Counted from the first letter of the stretch, positions 12,371-24,620 are shown. The stretch is 64,000 nucleotides of DNA from Amphiura filiformis (GCF_039555335.1 NC_092637.1:372001-436000); one strand, 5' to 3'. The notes: generated by a model from the sequence alone, not told the origin. Made by a program: numbers and translations.

Positions 12371-13317
12371 TATTCAGTTCACCACAATACATAAAGTATA
12401 TAGCAAACATGAGATTTTTTTCAAACATGTCAAATGGCCAACTACTCACTGACTGCTGTTACCCCCATTTTGCCCTTTTTACAAATTTGATTTTTTTTAA
12501 TTGATTTGGGGATATTTTATACCGAATTGTCTTTCATAATTATTTTATAAATTCCAATAACTCTCTGATGACACAAGTTTTTAAGGAAATATTTAAGATA
12601 AATATTACTTTCTAGTAGGCCTACTTTGTTGAAAATAGTTTCCGCTGACTTTATGTGTAAAATTAAAATGCTCGGTATGGACCTCTAAAATTTGTTCAAA
12701 ACGTATAATTTTTTTCATGCGATGTTTTGTAACCATAATTTACCAAATGAGAGTGTAGCCCATGAATAATCTAAATTTTATGTTTGTCAGATTCACCCCA
12801 ATACACATCATTCATCATTCATATACTGTATAGTGCCATGTAATCGGTTTATTGCATTGTCCGGGATGTGTAAGATTTTTATTCAGTCTTTATTCAATCC
12901 TTAATGGACAAATGTTCTTGGGATTAAATAATGTGCTATAAGTCGTGTTCACACAGTCGGATATAAGTGAGTTATTACCGGTAATAAGCGACTTATAACC
13001 GGTATTAAGTGACTTAAATCCCACTGTGTGAACACGGCTATAGTGTAGGAGCTAAGGTGATTTTGACTAGAAACTACTCCTTTCACATGAAATCATGAAT
13101 ATTTACTTTCAACATTTTCCAATATGTCAGCGCTCAATCGGACATACACTGTAGTCCGTTTTAACAAACAATTTGTAGAAAGCAAATTTGTGTGACCGCA
13201 AAATTCCTTATTTTGAAGTCGACTGATCAAAGTAGACAAAAGAAGTCTTTAAATTTCGCAGTGCAATATTCCCCAGCAGAGAAATCGACCAGGTCCATCT
13301 GCAATTGAAAGTGTGGT
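12371..13317. other. Intron; small palindrome, otherwise nothing
   Basis: A ~105-bp palindrome at 12940-13042 has ends GTGTTCACACAGT and ACTGTGTGAACAC around ACCGGT-type words, like the end of a small foldback element. The rest shows no gene, repeat or RNA. Confidence 0.45.
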
Positions 13318-14323
13318 CTACAGGGTTTAAAAGAAAAAAATACCGAGTGAATAAAATTGAACGTAAGTCGAGAAATAGTCATCAAAATCCAAAAAATTTA
13401 AATGTAGCGCATAGCCTAATTTTATTGTGCATGATATATGAACATTTCATTTGATTCGGTTGACTGGTTGCGAATTAATGATTACATAAAGTGCATTCCA
13501 TGTTTGATAAACAGACGCTTTTAAATACTCGCTCACCGCTTCCTAAAGTTTGTGTATCTCATTATATTTAGTCCACATTATCTATTTTATAATCCGACGG
13601 TGTAATGTTATTCATGCTTCCACTGAAAATGAATAACAATTTGTCCGAGAAAAAGCTTTCCAATTTTAATTCTTTAGGTTGTGCAAATATTTTAATTTTC
13701 CAAAGAACAATTGAGCCAAGAATGACAATGATCAAGTGCTTACAGCTTTACGTGTGATGTTTGATACCATGCAACATTAAGGTTGAAGTTTAAAAGATTA
13801 CAATCTCTTGGAAATATTCAAAAAACATTAATGTGTGTGAGAATTTTTTAAAGCCAGCTGGAATTCTTTATGCAATAATTCTTTATGCAACACTTATATC
13901 AACATTAACAAAAAGTGATATTTACTAGTACCAATGAGCATCATCTAACATGCAGGCTTTCATTTTCAATATCATGTAGGTTTTCAAATTTGAACAAAAC
14001 CTAATTAAATGTTTTGCAAGGAGCAGAGTGTTTATACTGAACGAAAATGATTGTACAGAACAGAATATGAAGCCCTTTGACACTAGTGTGTATTGTTTTG
14101 AATGTTCTTTCTTTCAAACTTGGAATGAAGTGAATTGACGCATGTGTTATTTAATGGCTTATTTCTTCGCAATCAGTCAACAAATTCCAGTAAATTCGCA
14201 TATAAGATGCAGAATAAGATGTGCTACACGATGATGTTTATAAATTCTTTATTCTGATGTGTTTTCTTCGACTTACGTCCAAATTCATTCGCCTGGTTTT
14301 TTTTTTTCTGGGACACCCTGTAG
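13318..14323. mobile_element. Mariner-type non-autonomous element
   Basis: The left end CTACAGGGTTTAAAAGAAAA and the right end, reversed CTACAGGGTGTCCCAGAAAA, are inverted. The similarity continues for ~57 bp through GAACGTAAGTCGAG / GGACGTAAGTCGAA. TA lies at both ends, as expected for Tc1/mariner insertions. No transposase is recognised inside. Confidence 0.6.
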
Positions 14324-14679
14324 ATGTTCTTCTCTGTGAATGAGTACCATACAGTGCGTTTTGTTGTTTTTTTTATCTTTCCCTGTGTATTTATTTATCA
14401 AACATGATCTCAGTTATACATAGTTATAAAAGCCACAATTATACAGAATAATTACAATAATATTACATTGATGAAAGTAACTGTTATTACATATTTATAG
14501 AGTTCCATCTTTTATTCCATTCATACATTTTACCTTTATTGTTTGCAATGTGTTTTTCAGTCTCGGCGACATTATTAAGCATACCTTTAAAACCTTGTAT
14601 GTCCAGCTTATTTTTATTACATCTTGCATTATAAATAAACTTTTTTTTTTTTTTTACAACAGAATTATAATGACAATAA

Positions 14680-17600
14680 TCAACATCTATTATGCCCATC
14701 AGAACGTCCTTCATGGTAAGAGTAACTTTTTTTAAAGATATTATCTTGAACCTTCTTCCAAAATTGAGCAGAAGTACCACATTGCCAAAATAAATGTGGG
14801 ATATTTTCTAACTCCTGATTACAAAAAGTACAAAGATTTGAATCAACATAACCATATTTAAATAGATTTTCATTTATACCTATAATTCTATGCAGAATTT
14901 TGAATTGAAAATACCTAAGTTTGGTTGATAGGGAGGAAGACAAGGAATCCTGTAAATATCGTTCCAATTTAAATTCATATCATCAAAAAGACAGCCCATT
15001 TGGCCTCGGCTTTGGGCGTCTTAAACAACTTGTCAACACAAATTTTGTGAACCAATTTGCAGACCTTCTTAGAGGAACAGATAAGAGCAAGCATATCATC
15101 ATGATCATTCTGAACAGTTCCCAAGTCTTCCCCCTCTCGACACTTCTGATCCATACATTTGGAATGGCATAGATTAGAGCAAAATATTCCAAAAAGTTAC
15201 ATTGTAAATTATACTTGGTCTTCAAGATATCAAGGGGAAGAAAACTATCATCTTCATTTAAAATATCAGAAATAAATTTAATACCTTTCTCATGCCAGAC
15301 TTTTTTGTAAACAGTGTTTTGGGCGATAACAATAGATGAATTATTCCATAATATTTGATGTCTAAAATGACTTGAAGGAGAATCATAAGTAATTGTACAC
15401 CAAGCGTTGAGAATTTCACCAATAAACACATTCTTAATAAGCTTAATACATTTCTCCTCTGGTTTAGTGTAAAAAACAAAAAAAAGATTACCACCAATCT
15501 GTTTCATATAAAACATATAAAAACATTTCCATTTACCATTGTTGTTCACATCCAAGAGACGTTTAACCCAAGCCACTTTAAGCCCATTAATAACTGAGGG
15601 AATGTGAACCATCTTGAGGCCCCCTTTCTCATAGTCACCAATGATGGACTTTCTGCTGAGCTTATCTGGTTTTCCTGACCAAATAAATTTAAATATTATC
15701 GAGTCAACCTCCTTCAAAAAATTATCAGGTGGTTTAGGTAAAACAGAAAACAGAAAAATTAATTGAGAAAGACCCAAGGATTTAACAATTGTAATTTTAC
15801 CAATTGGACTTAAATCTCTCATCGACCAAATTCGCAAGATTTCCTTGAGTTTTTAATTTTTTGAACGAAATTTAATTCAAAAATATTGCTCAGATCAGAA
15901 CTAAAAACTACACCCAAAAGACGAACAGGATTGGCAGTAAAATGTAAATCGTCATTGTTTAAATCAGGAGGATTATCCTTAAACAAACCTAAAGGGAGTA
16001 ACTCAGATTTATCCAAGTTAATTTTCAAGCCAGAGTAAATTTGGAAAGTCTCAAGAAGGTGAACAACTCTGTGAAGGGAGCCAACATCCTTTAAGTAAAT
16101 AGTGGTATCATCCGCATAAGCACTAATAATAATTTCAGTATTCTCAACCATGATACCTTTAACACTATTATCATTTCTGATGGCCAAATTCAAAATCTCA
16201 CTACTAATTATATAAAGCAGCGGACTAAGTGGACAACCTTGACGAAGTCCACAAAACAATTTTAAAAAATCAGAAGCATGTCCATTGTTCATAACACACG
16301 AGGTAATATCTGTATAGAAAACTTTCACCCAATTAATCAAATCATCACCAAAATTAAACAATTTTAATGCCTTAAACACAAAGGACCATTCAAGTTTGTC
16401 GAATGCCTTTTCAAAATCAATTAAAAACATAATACCAACAAGATTATTTTCATTTACATAATTAATAACATCAAGGGCATGCCTGATGTTTTCACCAATG
16501 TAACGTCCTTTCAGGAAACCTGTCTGGTCATTATGAATAATATTAGGCAAAACCTTTTTTAAACGGAGGGCAATACATTTTGTAATAATTTTATAATCAG
16601 TATTGAGTAATGAAATAGGCCTCCAATTTTTCAGGTAGATCGGATCTTTATCTTTTTTCGGGATCGGTTTAATTATTCCCCTACGTTGATCAATTGAAAG
16701 GCTTCCATTGTCAAAAGAATAATTATAACTGTTGATAAGAAAGTGAACAATATCGTTGAAAAAAAACTTATAAAATTCAGTAGGTAAACCGTCTGTGCCA
16801 GGAGTCTTATTATTAGGCATTAACACTAAAGCTTCCTTACATTCATTTACAGTGACCAGTCCCTCACACACTTTTTGGGAATCCTCATCTAATTTTGAAA
16901 AATTAGTATCCGTTGCCAAAATATCATTGAGTTCAAAATTCGGAGCATTACAAGAGGTATACAAATTTTGATAAAACTGTTTTTCCTCTTTAAGAATATC
17001 GGCACCTTTAGTGTGGATTTGGCCGTTATCTGATTCCAATTTAGTGATGACCTTCTGCTTTTGATTTCTTTTTTCCAAATTGATAAAATATTTGGAGTTT
17101 CGTTCACCATGCTCAACCCAATTGGCTCTGGACCTAACAATACAGCCTTCTGTTTTGATCTTATAAAAAGAATCAAGTTGGGATTTACATTCTTTAATCT
17201 CATTCAAAATACCATCAGAAGGCTCATCACTATATTTTTTTTCAAGATTATTTAGATTGGTAACTAAATTGCCCTCCTGAATCTTGCGTTTCCTGGAAAT
17301 TTTGGCTGAATATTCTATTGTCTTCGATCTTATTTGACATTTCACAAAATCCCATAAAATATTAGGATTCAATTCCTTATTACTATCATCATTAACAATA
17401 TCATTAATACATTGTTTCACAACATTAACATATTCATTATCATGCAACAAGGATGTGTTAAATTTCCAAAATCCGCGCCCTCTAGCCTCGCTTGTTGTTA
17501 CAACATTAAGGCTGATGGAGGAGTGATCTGTTTTAAACCCAGGGTTAATTTGACAGTCTTCAATCTGAGAAAATAAATTGAAGGAAACCAGAAAAAAGTC

Positions 17601-18220
17601 CAAACGACATTGAACAGGAGGCTTTGAGTTGGAGTGCCAAGTATATCTGAAAACATTAGGATTCCTCTTTCTCCAGATATCAATTAGATCGTAATCTTTC
17701 ATAACATCCTGAATTCTGTTTTGAGAATTGAAATGGGTATGAGCACGACCACCTCTTTTGTCCCACACAACATCCAGGACACAATTGAAATCTCCTCCCC
17801 AGATAATTGATTCACAGTCAAAATCAGACAATTTTCTATGAATATTCTCAAAAAACTTGGGTCATCCTTATTTGGCCCATAGACATTAATAAGAGTAACT
17901 TTATTATCATTTAAAATAAGATCCAAAATAATGACACGGCCCTCATCGTCATTAAAATTTTTATTAATTTGGAAATTGCACGAATTTTTAAATAAAATGC
18001 AAACACCTCTACTGTTAGATGTCCCATGCGAAAAATAAACATTATTGTTGCCCCAATCATCAATCCATTTTTGTTCAATGTCTGATGTTGAATGAGTTTC
18101 CTGAATAAGAAAAATATCAGCATCCCTGTTTCTGAGCCAGGCAAACACCTGGTTGCGCTTATTTTGATCCCCCAAGCCGCGTGCGTTCATTGAATAAATG
18201 CTAACGCCCGACTTATCCAT
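14680..18220 (-). pseudogene. LINE ORF2: endonuclease-reverse transcriptase, frameshifted
   Basis: Piece 1 (18220-17699) has the APE endonuclease start with catalytic QETH. Piece 2 (17831-15819, 670 codons) has the GGDFN and TDHSSISL endonuclease motifs, then the RT with FLIDFEKAFDKLEW and YADD about residue 570. Piece 3 (15837-14983) is the RT thumb/connection. Piece 4 (14967-14680) has the CTFCNQELENIPHLFWQC zinc-knuckle motif. The junctions near 17840, 15830 and 14975 are frame changes, so ORF2 cannot be translated as one protein. The coding signal is otherwise clean, which suggests moderate age. Confidence 0.9.
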
Positions 18221-18319
18221 TCAAATGCAAATAATTAAGACATACATGTTCTCTGAAGCCAAGACTAAAATTCCACGAAGTATGCATTATCTGAAGATAC
18301 ATAAACAAACCGGTGTATT

Positions 18320-19351
18320 TTATATGACAATAATGACATCAACTCTACAAGGATTATGCAAATGTAGGTACTTGGAAGTTGGAACACAATACACAGCCCC
18401 TAGGCACCGAAGGTGCGCTATCAACTCTTCTCTATAAACATGCAAATATTTGATAGAAATAGCATGATCTTGCGGATCATTGCTAATTAACCAGTTGTAA
18501 CATTTCATAATAATATTATTAGTTTTTGTGGCGAAGTATTTAACATAGTATAACACAAGATCATTTTTATAGTACATCTGATTGACTTTAAAGCCAAAAG
18601 TAAAATCAACTGTAGCCAAACACGTTCTTAAAGTCTGGCATTCCCCTAAAAAGCGGGTATTTAACGTTTCTTCATGACACATACACGTAACAAAATTACA
18701 AAATAAAAACATATGCATTTTGAGCTCATGATAAATACAAGATGAATGACAATTAAAAAAAGCCACATTTGTATTCGGATAGGAAATACCCATTGAGATT
18801 CTACCACTAGAATTATTTTTAGCACCCGTAAGAAAGTTAGTATCACCTGTTTGTATTAGCCTAAACCATGAATATCTCATAATAAAATGATGTACACTTA
18901 GGTGAATGACCCAATTGTTCGTGTCAACCACACACCTACAAAACACGCACGACTTATTAACCCACATGTGGGTTGGGCTACCAAGGATATTGTCATTCAT
19001 ATGCAAAGTGAAAATACCTGAAGTAGTGACCACAAAGACATTTTTACACGCGTCAATCTTATACTCAAAGCAATTATCATGTGATTGGCACGGGCTACAA
19101 TTGATGCATGCACCTGTTTCCCAATAAGTATGCAAATGATGGAGATATACACGTGGACAATTCTGAATTGGAAAAGCGAGCCCAAGATTTTGAAAGGCAA
19201 AATTACTATCCAACATTACACAGGCATTCAGATTCAAGCAAAGTACAATATTTCTCAGGGTACATAATCTTAAGATGGTATCTTGAAATGCATTAAAAAA
19301 AAAAGTTTGGCACATATAAAATATTAATATAAAATAATATAATTTCATCAC
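18320..19351 (-). CDS. Candidate LINE ORF1, 343 codons, no known domain
   Basis: This is a single open frame of 343 codons in AT-rich DNA, ending 100 bp before the endonuclease ORF on the same strand, the position of ORF1 in L1/Tx1 elements. It is rich in Cys and His, with close pairs (CINCSPC, CVFCRC, CMCHEE), but I see no CCHC knuckle, RRM or coiled coil. The N-terminal ~20 residues are hydrophobic. It could be a divergent nucleic-acid-binding ORF1 or a fortuitous open frame. The length and position favour real coding, now or recently. Confidence 0.5.
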   Translation of the reverse strand: MMKLYYFILIFYMCQTFFFNAFQDTILRLCTLRNIVLCLNLNACVMLDSNFAFQNLGLAFPIQNCPRVYLHHLHTYWETGACINCSPCQSHDNCFEYKIDACKNVFVVTTSGIFTLHMNDNILGSPTHMWVNKSCVFCRCVVDTNNWVIHLSVHHFIMRYSWFRLIQTGDTNFLTGAKNNSSGRISMGISYPNTNVAFFNCHSSCIYHELKMHMFLFCNFVTCMCHEETLNTRFLGECQTLRTCLATVDFTFGFKVNQMYYKNDLVLYYVKYFATKTNNIIMKCYNWLISNDPQDHAISIKYLHVYREELIAHLRCLGAVYCVPTSKYLHLHNPCRVDVIIVI

Positions 19352-19360
19352 TCAAATACA

Positions 19361-19844
19361 GTAAACAAAAGCTACAAAGACACAGACCAGCAAAGGCACT
19401 TGTGCTAATTTGTTACGTGTATAAAATAAAAAAGGACAAACGTGGGGTTTTGGAGCTCTCTACCTCAGTGCGTTTTGTGCTATGTAGCTAGATAAACGCT
19501 CCTCCTATATGGTGTATAGTGTAATTTTCCCGAACAACTGATATTGAATGATTTTTTTTTCATTGGCTATGGAGGATTTCTATATAGGCTTCCGTCCTGG
19601 TACAGGTTTGTCTTCAAATAGGCCATGTTTCAATATCAGTAGTATTTATGTGGTTAGTATTTAGTAAGGTCACCCATTCATGTGGTTTATCAACACGGCT
19701 AATTGGTTAGTATAAAACTTATATTAATATCTAAAATTTAATAACTGATTTATAATATTTATCTTTCACTTACTGTATTTTTGTGCTCAAATGTGTCAAT
19801 GTCACACTTACAACATTGCAAATTATGTTTTCACTTTTTTACAG
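19361..19844 (+). repeat. Intron cassette duplicated with EGF exon 1
   Basis: Blocks here (for example TAGCTAGATAAACGC, and GTGCTCAAATGTGTCAATGTC just before the acceptor) recur at about 20130-20480 before the second EGF exon. The two exons therefore arose by duplication of an exon-plus-intron unit of about 640 bp. Confidence 0.7.
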
Positions 19845-19961
19845 ACGTAGATGAGTGTTTAAGTAATAATTGCCACACCAACGCGTTATGTACCAATACC
19901 GATGGCTCATTCACATGTAAATGCAACACTGGATATAGTGGGAATGGTATCACCTGTAATG
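19845..19961 (+). CDS. Ca-binding EGF exon 1 (39 aa)
   Basis: The acceptor is CTTTTTTACAG and the donor G/GTAAGT; phase 1-1. It encodes D-V-D-E-C at the start, six cysteines and the C-x-N-x4-F-x-C-x-C Asp/Asn-hydroxylation motif ([12 protein letters not shown]). It is two residues shorter than the other modules, between Cys1 and Cys2 (LSNN). With exon 2 it forms a subfamily (TDGSFTC, NGITC) distinct from the large array. Confidence 0.92.
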
Positions 19962-20005
19962 GTAAGTAAAGTGTAAAGCAGGTGGCGTATACAGTCGGTC
20001 ATTTC

Positions 20006-20047
20006 AAATGTTTTAGTTTTAGTTTTAGTTTTGGTTTTGGTTTTGGT
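20006..20047. repeat. Hexamer microsatellite (TTTTAG/TTTTGG)
   Basis: About seven copies of a TTTTRG-type hexamer lie just after the first EGF exon. Confidence 0.8.
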
Positions 20048-20482
20048 CACGTGGTTTCCTATTATACTGCGTAACCACTTGACTCCCAAGATATCGAATT
20101 CTTTGTTTCTACCATTCCATTGAGTACCATTAAGTGCGGGTTGTGCTATTAGCTTATGATAAACGCAACTCCTGTATGGGGTATAGTAACTGACCTTGAA
20201 TGAGTTTTTTTTTTTTTCATTTGTCTTCCTTCCTGGTGCAGGCTTATCTTCAAATAGGCCATTGTTTCAATATCATTATTATTTATGTGGTTAGTAAGGC
20301 CACCTGTTCATGAGGTTTATCAACATCAACACGGCCAATTGGTCATTAAAAACTTATATTAATATCTAAAATTTATCAACTAATTTATACTAATTATGTT
20401 TCAATAACAGTATTAGTGTGCTCAAATGTGTCAATGTCACACTTAATACAGCATTGTAAATGTTTGTTTTCACTTTTTTCAG

Positions 20483-20605
20483 ACGTAGATGAGTGTTCCA
20501 GTGGTACAGACGATTGCGACACCAATGCGTTCTGTACCAATACCGATGGCTCATTCACATGCACTTGCAACCCTGGATATAGCGGCAATGGTATCACATG
20601 CAATG
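20483..20605 (+). CDS. Ca-binding EGF exon 2 (41 aa)
   Basis: The acceptor is CACTTTTTTCAG and the donor G/GTATGT; phase 1-1, 123 bp. It starts D-V-D-E-C, has six Cys and [12 protein letters not shown]. It is the closest relative of exon 1, and its flanking introns are also duplicated. The [10 protein letters not shown] Cys1-Cys2 loop is unlike the NGEHNC loop of the later array. Confidence 0.93.
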
Positions 20606-22020
20606 GTATGTAAAGCGTAAATCAGGTGGTTTATACAGTGTGGAAAACACAAAAACATTGACAATATTTGGGGAAAAAATCATGTTTCTATACCATTTTT
20701 ATTATTTTTTGATTTTCAAATGTTTTGAAATCTTTAATGTGTCTTAAAACACAATTCTGTATAGTTAGTCTAAAAGGCGATATTCTTCTTATTACAAACA
20801 ATGTCTTTTTTTCCTTGAAAATATTGAATTTAAATCAAACACCCCCATTTTAAATAGAGAATTCTAAAAAAAAAACACTATTTTGGCTATTTAATAAGTA
20901 TTTGGTTAGCTATTGATGTCTTCTTGATGTCAAATTAAAGTTATATAACTGGTTTTCACAATCAGTTTGTAATCTTTTCCATTTGAAGTATTTTAGTGTT
21001 AAAAATACCAAATGTGGGCAACAATCATGCTTTTTTACAATCATTTTTATTACATTTAGGTTTTTGAGATGTTTTGAGATTATTGTAATTATGTATGGTT
21101 AACAATTACAAGCATTTCTATTTTTTCATGAAAAACTGTGAATTTAAAGGTGAGAAATGCTTTTTTTTAACTCAATTTTTTGAGTAAAATATTTTTAAGA
21201 GTGTCCGATAACCATTTGGTCCGATAACCATTTAGTCTAATAACCAATAAGTATAAAACCATTTAGTCTAATACCCATTTGGTCCATTAATCTAACAAGC
21301 ATTTAGTCTAACTAATTGGTCTACTAACCGATATTGTAGCACTTGTTAGGCTGCACAGGTTAAATACCACTAATTATGTATTACACGGGTTTCAATGGGA
21401 AAATGCCTAATTTCGGGTAGAATTTTCTCATTCAGAACTCTCACAATGCCACTAATATCAGGTGAAACTATATGATTTAGATGCCAAATGATCAAAAATT
21501 CAACATAGGTTGACCTGAGACTTTTCTTGTTTAACGCACTGAACCGTAAACACCTTAAAACGACAGTGCGCCCTCGAAGCTGAAAGTTACAATATGATAG
21601 GGCGAATATTTACTAAAAACCGAAGCCGTGCGTATGAATGTTGGTACTATTACAACAAAAATGTCATATAATGAGAGAAAATGTACCATTTTGAAGCATC
21701 AAACTCTAAAAAGTACTTTTTTGGCCATATAACTTGATCAATTTCAGCGATTTTAATGCAGTCTTTTCGAATGCCATGAAAACAAATAGTTACTCGTCGT
21801 ATTTCAATGTATCGCCCAGGCCTATTAGTGGTATTTAACCCACAGGCGCAATAACGCTACTAAATATACTGTGATGTCATAGTAAGGGGCCACCGTGGGT
21901 GTCATCGTGGTCTTAATGTGAACCTCTGCTCCCGGGGTTTCATAAACAGAAGAATATTTTCTCTTAAGCTAATCAAGTTTTAAATCGCATTAAAATGTCG
22001 GAAAAAATATCCCAAACCAA
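20606..22020. repeat. Intron with a short minisatellite
   Basis: At about 21205-21330 a 16-18-bp word (TAACCATTTAGTCTAA and variants) is repeated about seven times. Nothing else with structure is seen before the LDLa remnant. Confidence 0.55.
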
Positions 22021-22035
22021 AAATCGCCCCTTCGC

Positions 22036-22150
22036 ACCATATACTGGAATCCAAGTACTGATTTTCAATGTGCCACTGCATCAACATGTGATGGTCTACC
22101 AGATTGTTTTGATGGCAGTGACGAAGCATTATCTACATGTAGCTACACAA
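22036..22150 (+). pseudogene. Decayed LDLa module
   Basis: The frame reads TDFQC, then CDGLPDCFDGSDE and a final Cys, matching the second half of an LDLa module with its DGSDE calcium site. The first Cys expected five residues before FQC is Trp (TGG in place of TGT/TGC). No acceptor in the right phase is seen and TAA lies upstream at 21991. The right end A/GTACAC would still be a phase 1 donor. It is most likely a dead duplicate of the module at 22226. Confidence 0.6.
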
Positions 22151-22225
22151 GTACACATTTTTGAAGTGCAAACGGATGGTTTTATTTTAGAGCCTATTTT
22201 CCTCCCCGGGTTTTCCTATTTATAG

Positions 22226-22501
22226 CTGAGTGTGCTGAAAATCAATACAAATGTACTGATGGACAACAATGTATTCCATCACACTGGAGATGTGATTATT
22301 TCAATGACTGTGGAGACAACAGTGATGAGGCTGGTTGTGAGTGTGATCTAATAACTGACTTCATGTGCACTGTTGGTGGATGCATCAATGTTGAATGGGT
22401 TTGTGATGACTACGCAGATTGCACTGATGGCAGTGACGAAGATCTATGTGGTCAAACTACTGAATCAAAACCCATGGAACCCTCAACAACCATCGCACCA
22501 G
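22226..22501 (+). CDS. Exon with two LDL-receptor class A modules (92 aa)
   Basis: The acceptor is TTTTCCTATTTATAG and the donor G/GTAAAT; phase 1-1, 276 bp. Module one runs from CAENQYKC through CIPSHWRCD to DNSDEAGC. Module two runs from CDLITDFMC through CINVEWVCDDYADC to DGSDEDLC. Each has six Cys and the acidic D-x-S-D-E calcium cage. A Thr/Pro/Ser tail (after TTESKPMEPS) follows, like a short O-glycosylated linker. LDLa modules usually bind ligand. Confidence 0.95.
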
Positions 22502-22649
22502 GTAAATCCTGTATTCTGTATATTGATTGACTACCAGCAGTTTATAACTTGACTTCCTGTACACCTAATAATGCACACATTCCATTCACAGCTTTGAACT
22601 GTATGGTAAACGGGTGGTTTTATTTTAGAGTTTGTTTTCTGAATTACAG

Positions 22650-22685
22650 TTGTGTGTGCAGAAGATTAATACGAATGTTTTGATG
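22650..22685 (+). pseudogene. Decayed start of a duplicated LDLa exon
   Basis: The stretch from about 22608 (GGGTGGTTTTATTTTAGAG) to 22685 repeats the intron end and first ~30 bp of the exon at 22226, with an AG at 22648-22649. It loses the frame soon after. It is a fragment of a tandem exon duplication. Confidence 0.6.
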
Positions 22686-22699
22686 AAAATCATCTTTTG

Positions 22700-23560
22700 G
22701 GAGGTAGGGTTAAGGGCTGCGATAAGGGCAAACTAAAAGTACTGGTAACTAGAGAGAGAAAGCGACGAGGAATCCCAAATGACAGCACCGGGTAATGACC
22801 GGGTCACCAAGTGCAAATGTGCATTTATTTTGGAAGATTTGTTTTAAAATTTGGGGCGTTTTTTTTCCGAAATTTGATATTTTGGTGATATTTCAAAAAG
22901 GCGACATGCCAAAGACAAATCTTTTTGCACATACTTTGTTATTGCTAATGCAACTCTTTTCTGCATACCTACGTTACAATTCGTTTGGGTGATTTAGTAA
23001 TATTATAAATTTTGTGACTGCATTTTGGCATTTTCGATGCGATTTTAGGCTACCGGGATTTAAGGTTGATATCTGGTCCTGCTCCTTTTATAATTTTACT
23101 TTGATCGTCGGCTTTTGTAAATAACATAATGTAGATTGGCTCTGAATAAGTATCGTAGTCCTCTCGGTGGGTTTTTTCATGATATAATTAGTTTGAATTC
23201 CATGTAACAACCCAAAATTTACCTCTGATTTCAGGGTTCAAGGCTGTTTTCGGAATAGCCGTAGACTCAAAAAAGTGCACGAGTGGCGACTATGGTTTTA
23301 TACTTCCCGCATTGGTGATTGCGTCTACGCCCAATAATATACTTCTTTGTATATGTTAACTGTATCAAGGTATAAGCTGGTATACAAAGAATTGGTTACA
23401 TGTCAATGAGCTTTTGGTTAGTATGACTTCAGGAATAGACCCTTTGTGCGCCTTTAGTTAATTATGCAGACTCTTTACCCGCAGACATGTGCCCGTGGCA
23501 TGTGCCAATATTGCGTATGGTAAGAGGTTAATATAATTATTTCTTTGACATGGAGTAGGT
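22700..23560. other. Intron, nothing recognised
   Basis: I see no exon, repeat pair or RNA gene in this stretch. Confidence 0.5.
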
Positions 23561-23564
23561 TGTG

Positions 23565-23649
23565 TGGTTCTGTGGCCGAGCGGTCTAAGGCGTTGTGGTT
23601 TCTTCGTTGCTGGTCTGAGTGTCGGTTGTTCGAAACCGTGCGTCTATCA
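23565..23649 (+). pseudogene. tRNA-Leu/Ser-like pseudogene or SINE head
   Basis: The A-box TGGCCGAGCGGTCTAAGG and the B-box-like GGTTGTTCGAAACC are correctly ordered ~35 nt apart. It shares the A-box block with the minus-strand copy at 11622-11710. The acceptor ends do not pair, so it is a pseudogene or SINE remnant. Confidence 0.5.
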
Positions 23650-24620
23650 TTTTTCTTATGCTGCTTTATTTTTCCAGCGTAGGGCCTAGAAAAACGAATT
23701 TGTAATTTCTCTTTGTATTATTTATTTATTTGTTGCCTCCGAACCGAAAGGTGCCGTGTACGATTCCCACATATGCCTAAGTTTTTAAAGACTTGGAAAA
23801 TGACTGCAATAAGTTTATTTGGGGCACGATCTCAGTTATTAACCATCCCTCTGGAATCCAAACCCCCTCCTTAAATAGGCTTAACATTTTCTTGGGATGG
23901 TTGAGTTAGCAAACCAACTCATTTGGGGCTCAACCCCGTGCCTTCACCCACTTCCACCCCTGGAATATAATATTGGGCCTATGGCATTATGAGAAAATAA
24001 TAACCTTTCTTCTGATGCCAAAATCTCCATTTTGATAGGGCAAAGAGGAGGATGAGGCTGTTAAGCTCAATTTTCCAGTTATTTAACCGGTTAATTAACC
24101 CAGGGATATCCGGTGTTATCAGCATCAATTTAACCGGTGGTAAAATAGGCTAACTTTGAATTTTGAATTACTTTTTATTTTGACACTTTTTAAATTAATT
24201 TTAAGTTTTAACATTTTAATATCACTTAAATGTTCACTGTGATGTAATGCAGCACATCATAGACCATTATACAGACTATGGTCTATAAGCATTTACAAGT
24301 ACCCAAATATCCACAGCAGAGTGAGCAGATTATACCATTTTTGTCCAAGATTGTTTCAACCAATTTCAGAAACCCTTTTTGTTATTGTTTTGTGAAAGTT
24401 GTGAAGATAGTTATTAAAAAAAAATACTTAAAATAATTAGAATAATAAGATCAAGAGGCTCACCCCTCTCGAACTTTTGGGAACATACCATATTGTAGTA
24501 GCATAAAAGAGCAGCTGTAGTTTTCTTTAGCAACATACCAAAAAAAGAGGAAAAAAAAGGTGAAAAACCTAAAATCAGGGTAAAGATGCCAAATATGGGC
24601 TGAGTAAAAAAGAAAACGTT
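23650..24620. other. Intron, nothing recognised
   Basis: TTAACCGGTTAATTAA-type words near 24090-24130 recur at about 28090-28140. No coding or RNA feature is seen. Confidence 0.4.

Larger units (their letters stand above)
14390..19360 (-). mobile_element. Decayed L1/Tx1-like LINE, nearly full length
   Basis: On the minus strand a candidate ORF1 (18320-19351) is followed by an ORF2 with an APE endonuclease, a reverse transcriptase and a C-terminal Cys/His motif. The RT motifs (YADDTTIYL, LRQGCPLSPLLYI, GFLKGRYIGENIRHALD) and the region with GKITIVKSLGLSQLIFLFSV are typical of the L1/Tx1 group. The 3' end is set roughly at 14390, where the 3' UTR stops resembling the element; the 5' end is uncertain. 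It lies antisense in the long intron. Confidence 0.85.

Noticed and set aside
23565-23649. Functional tRNA gene
   Set aside because: A and B boxes are present but the acceptor stem does not pair and the anticodon arm is irregular.
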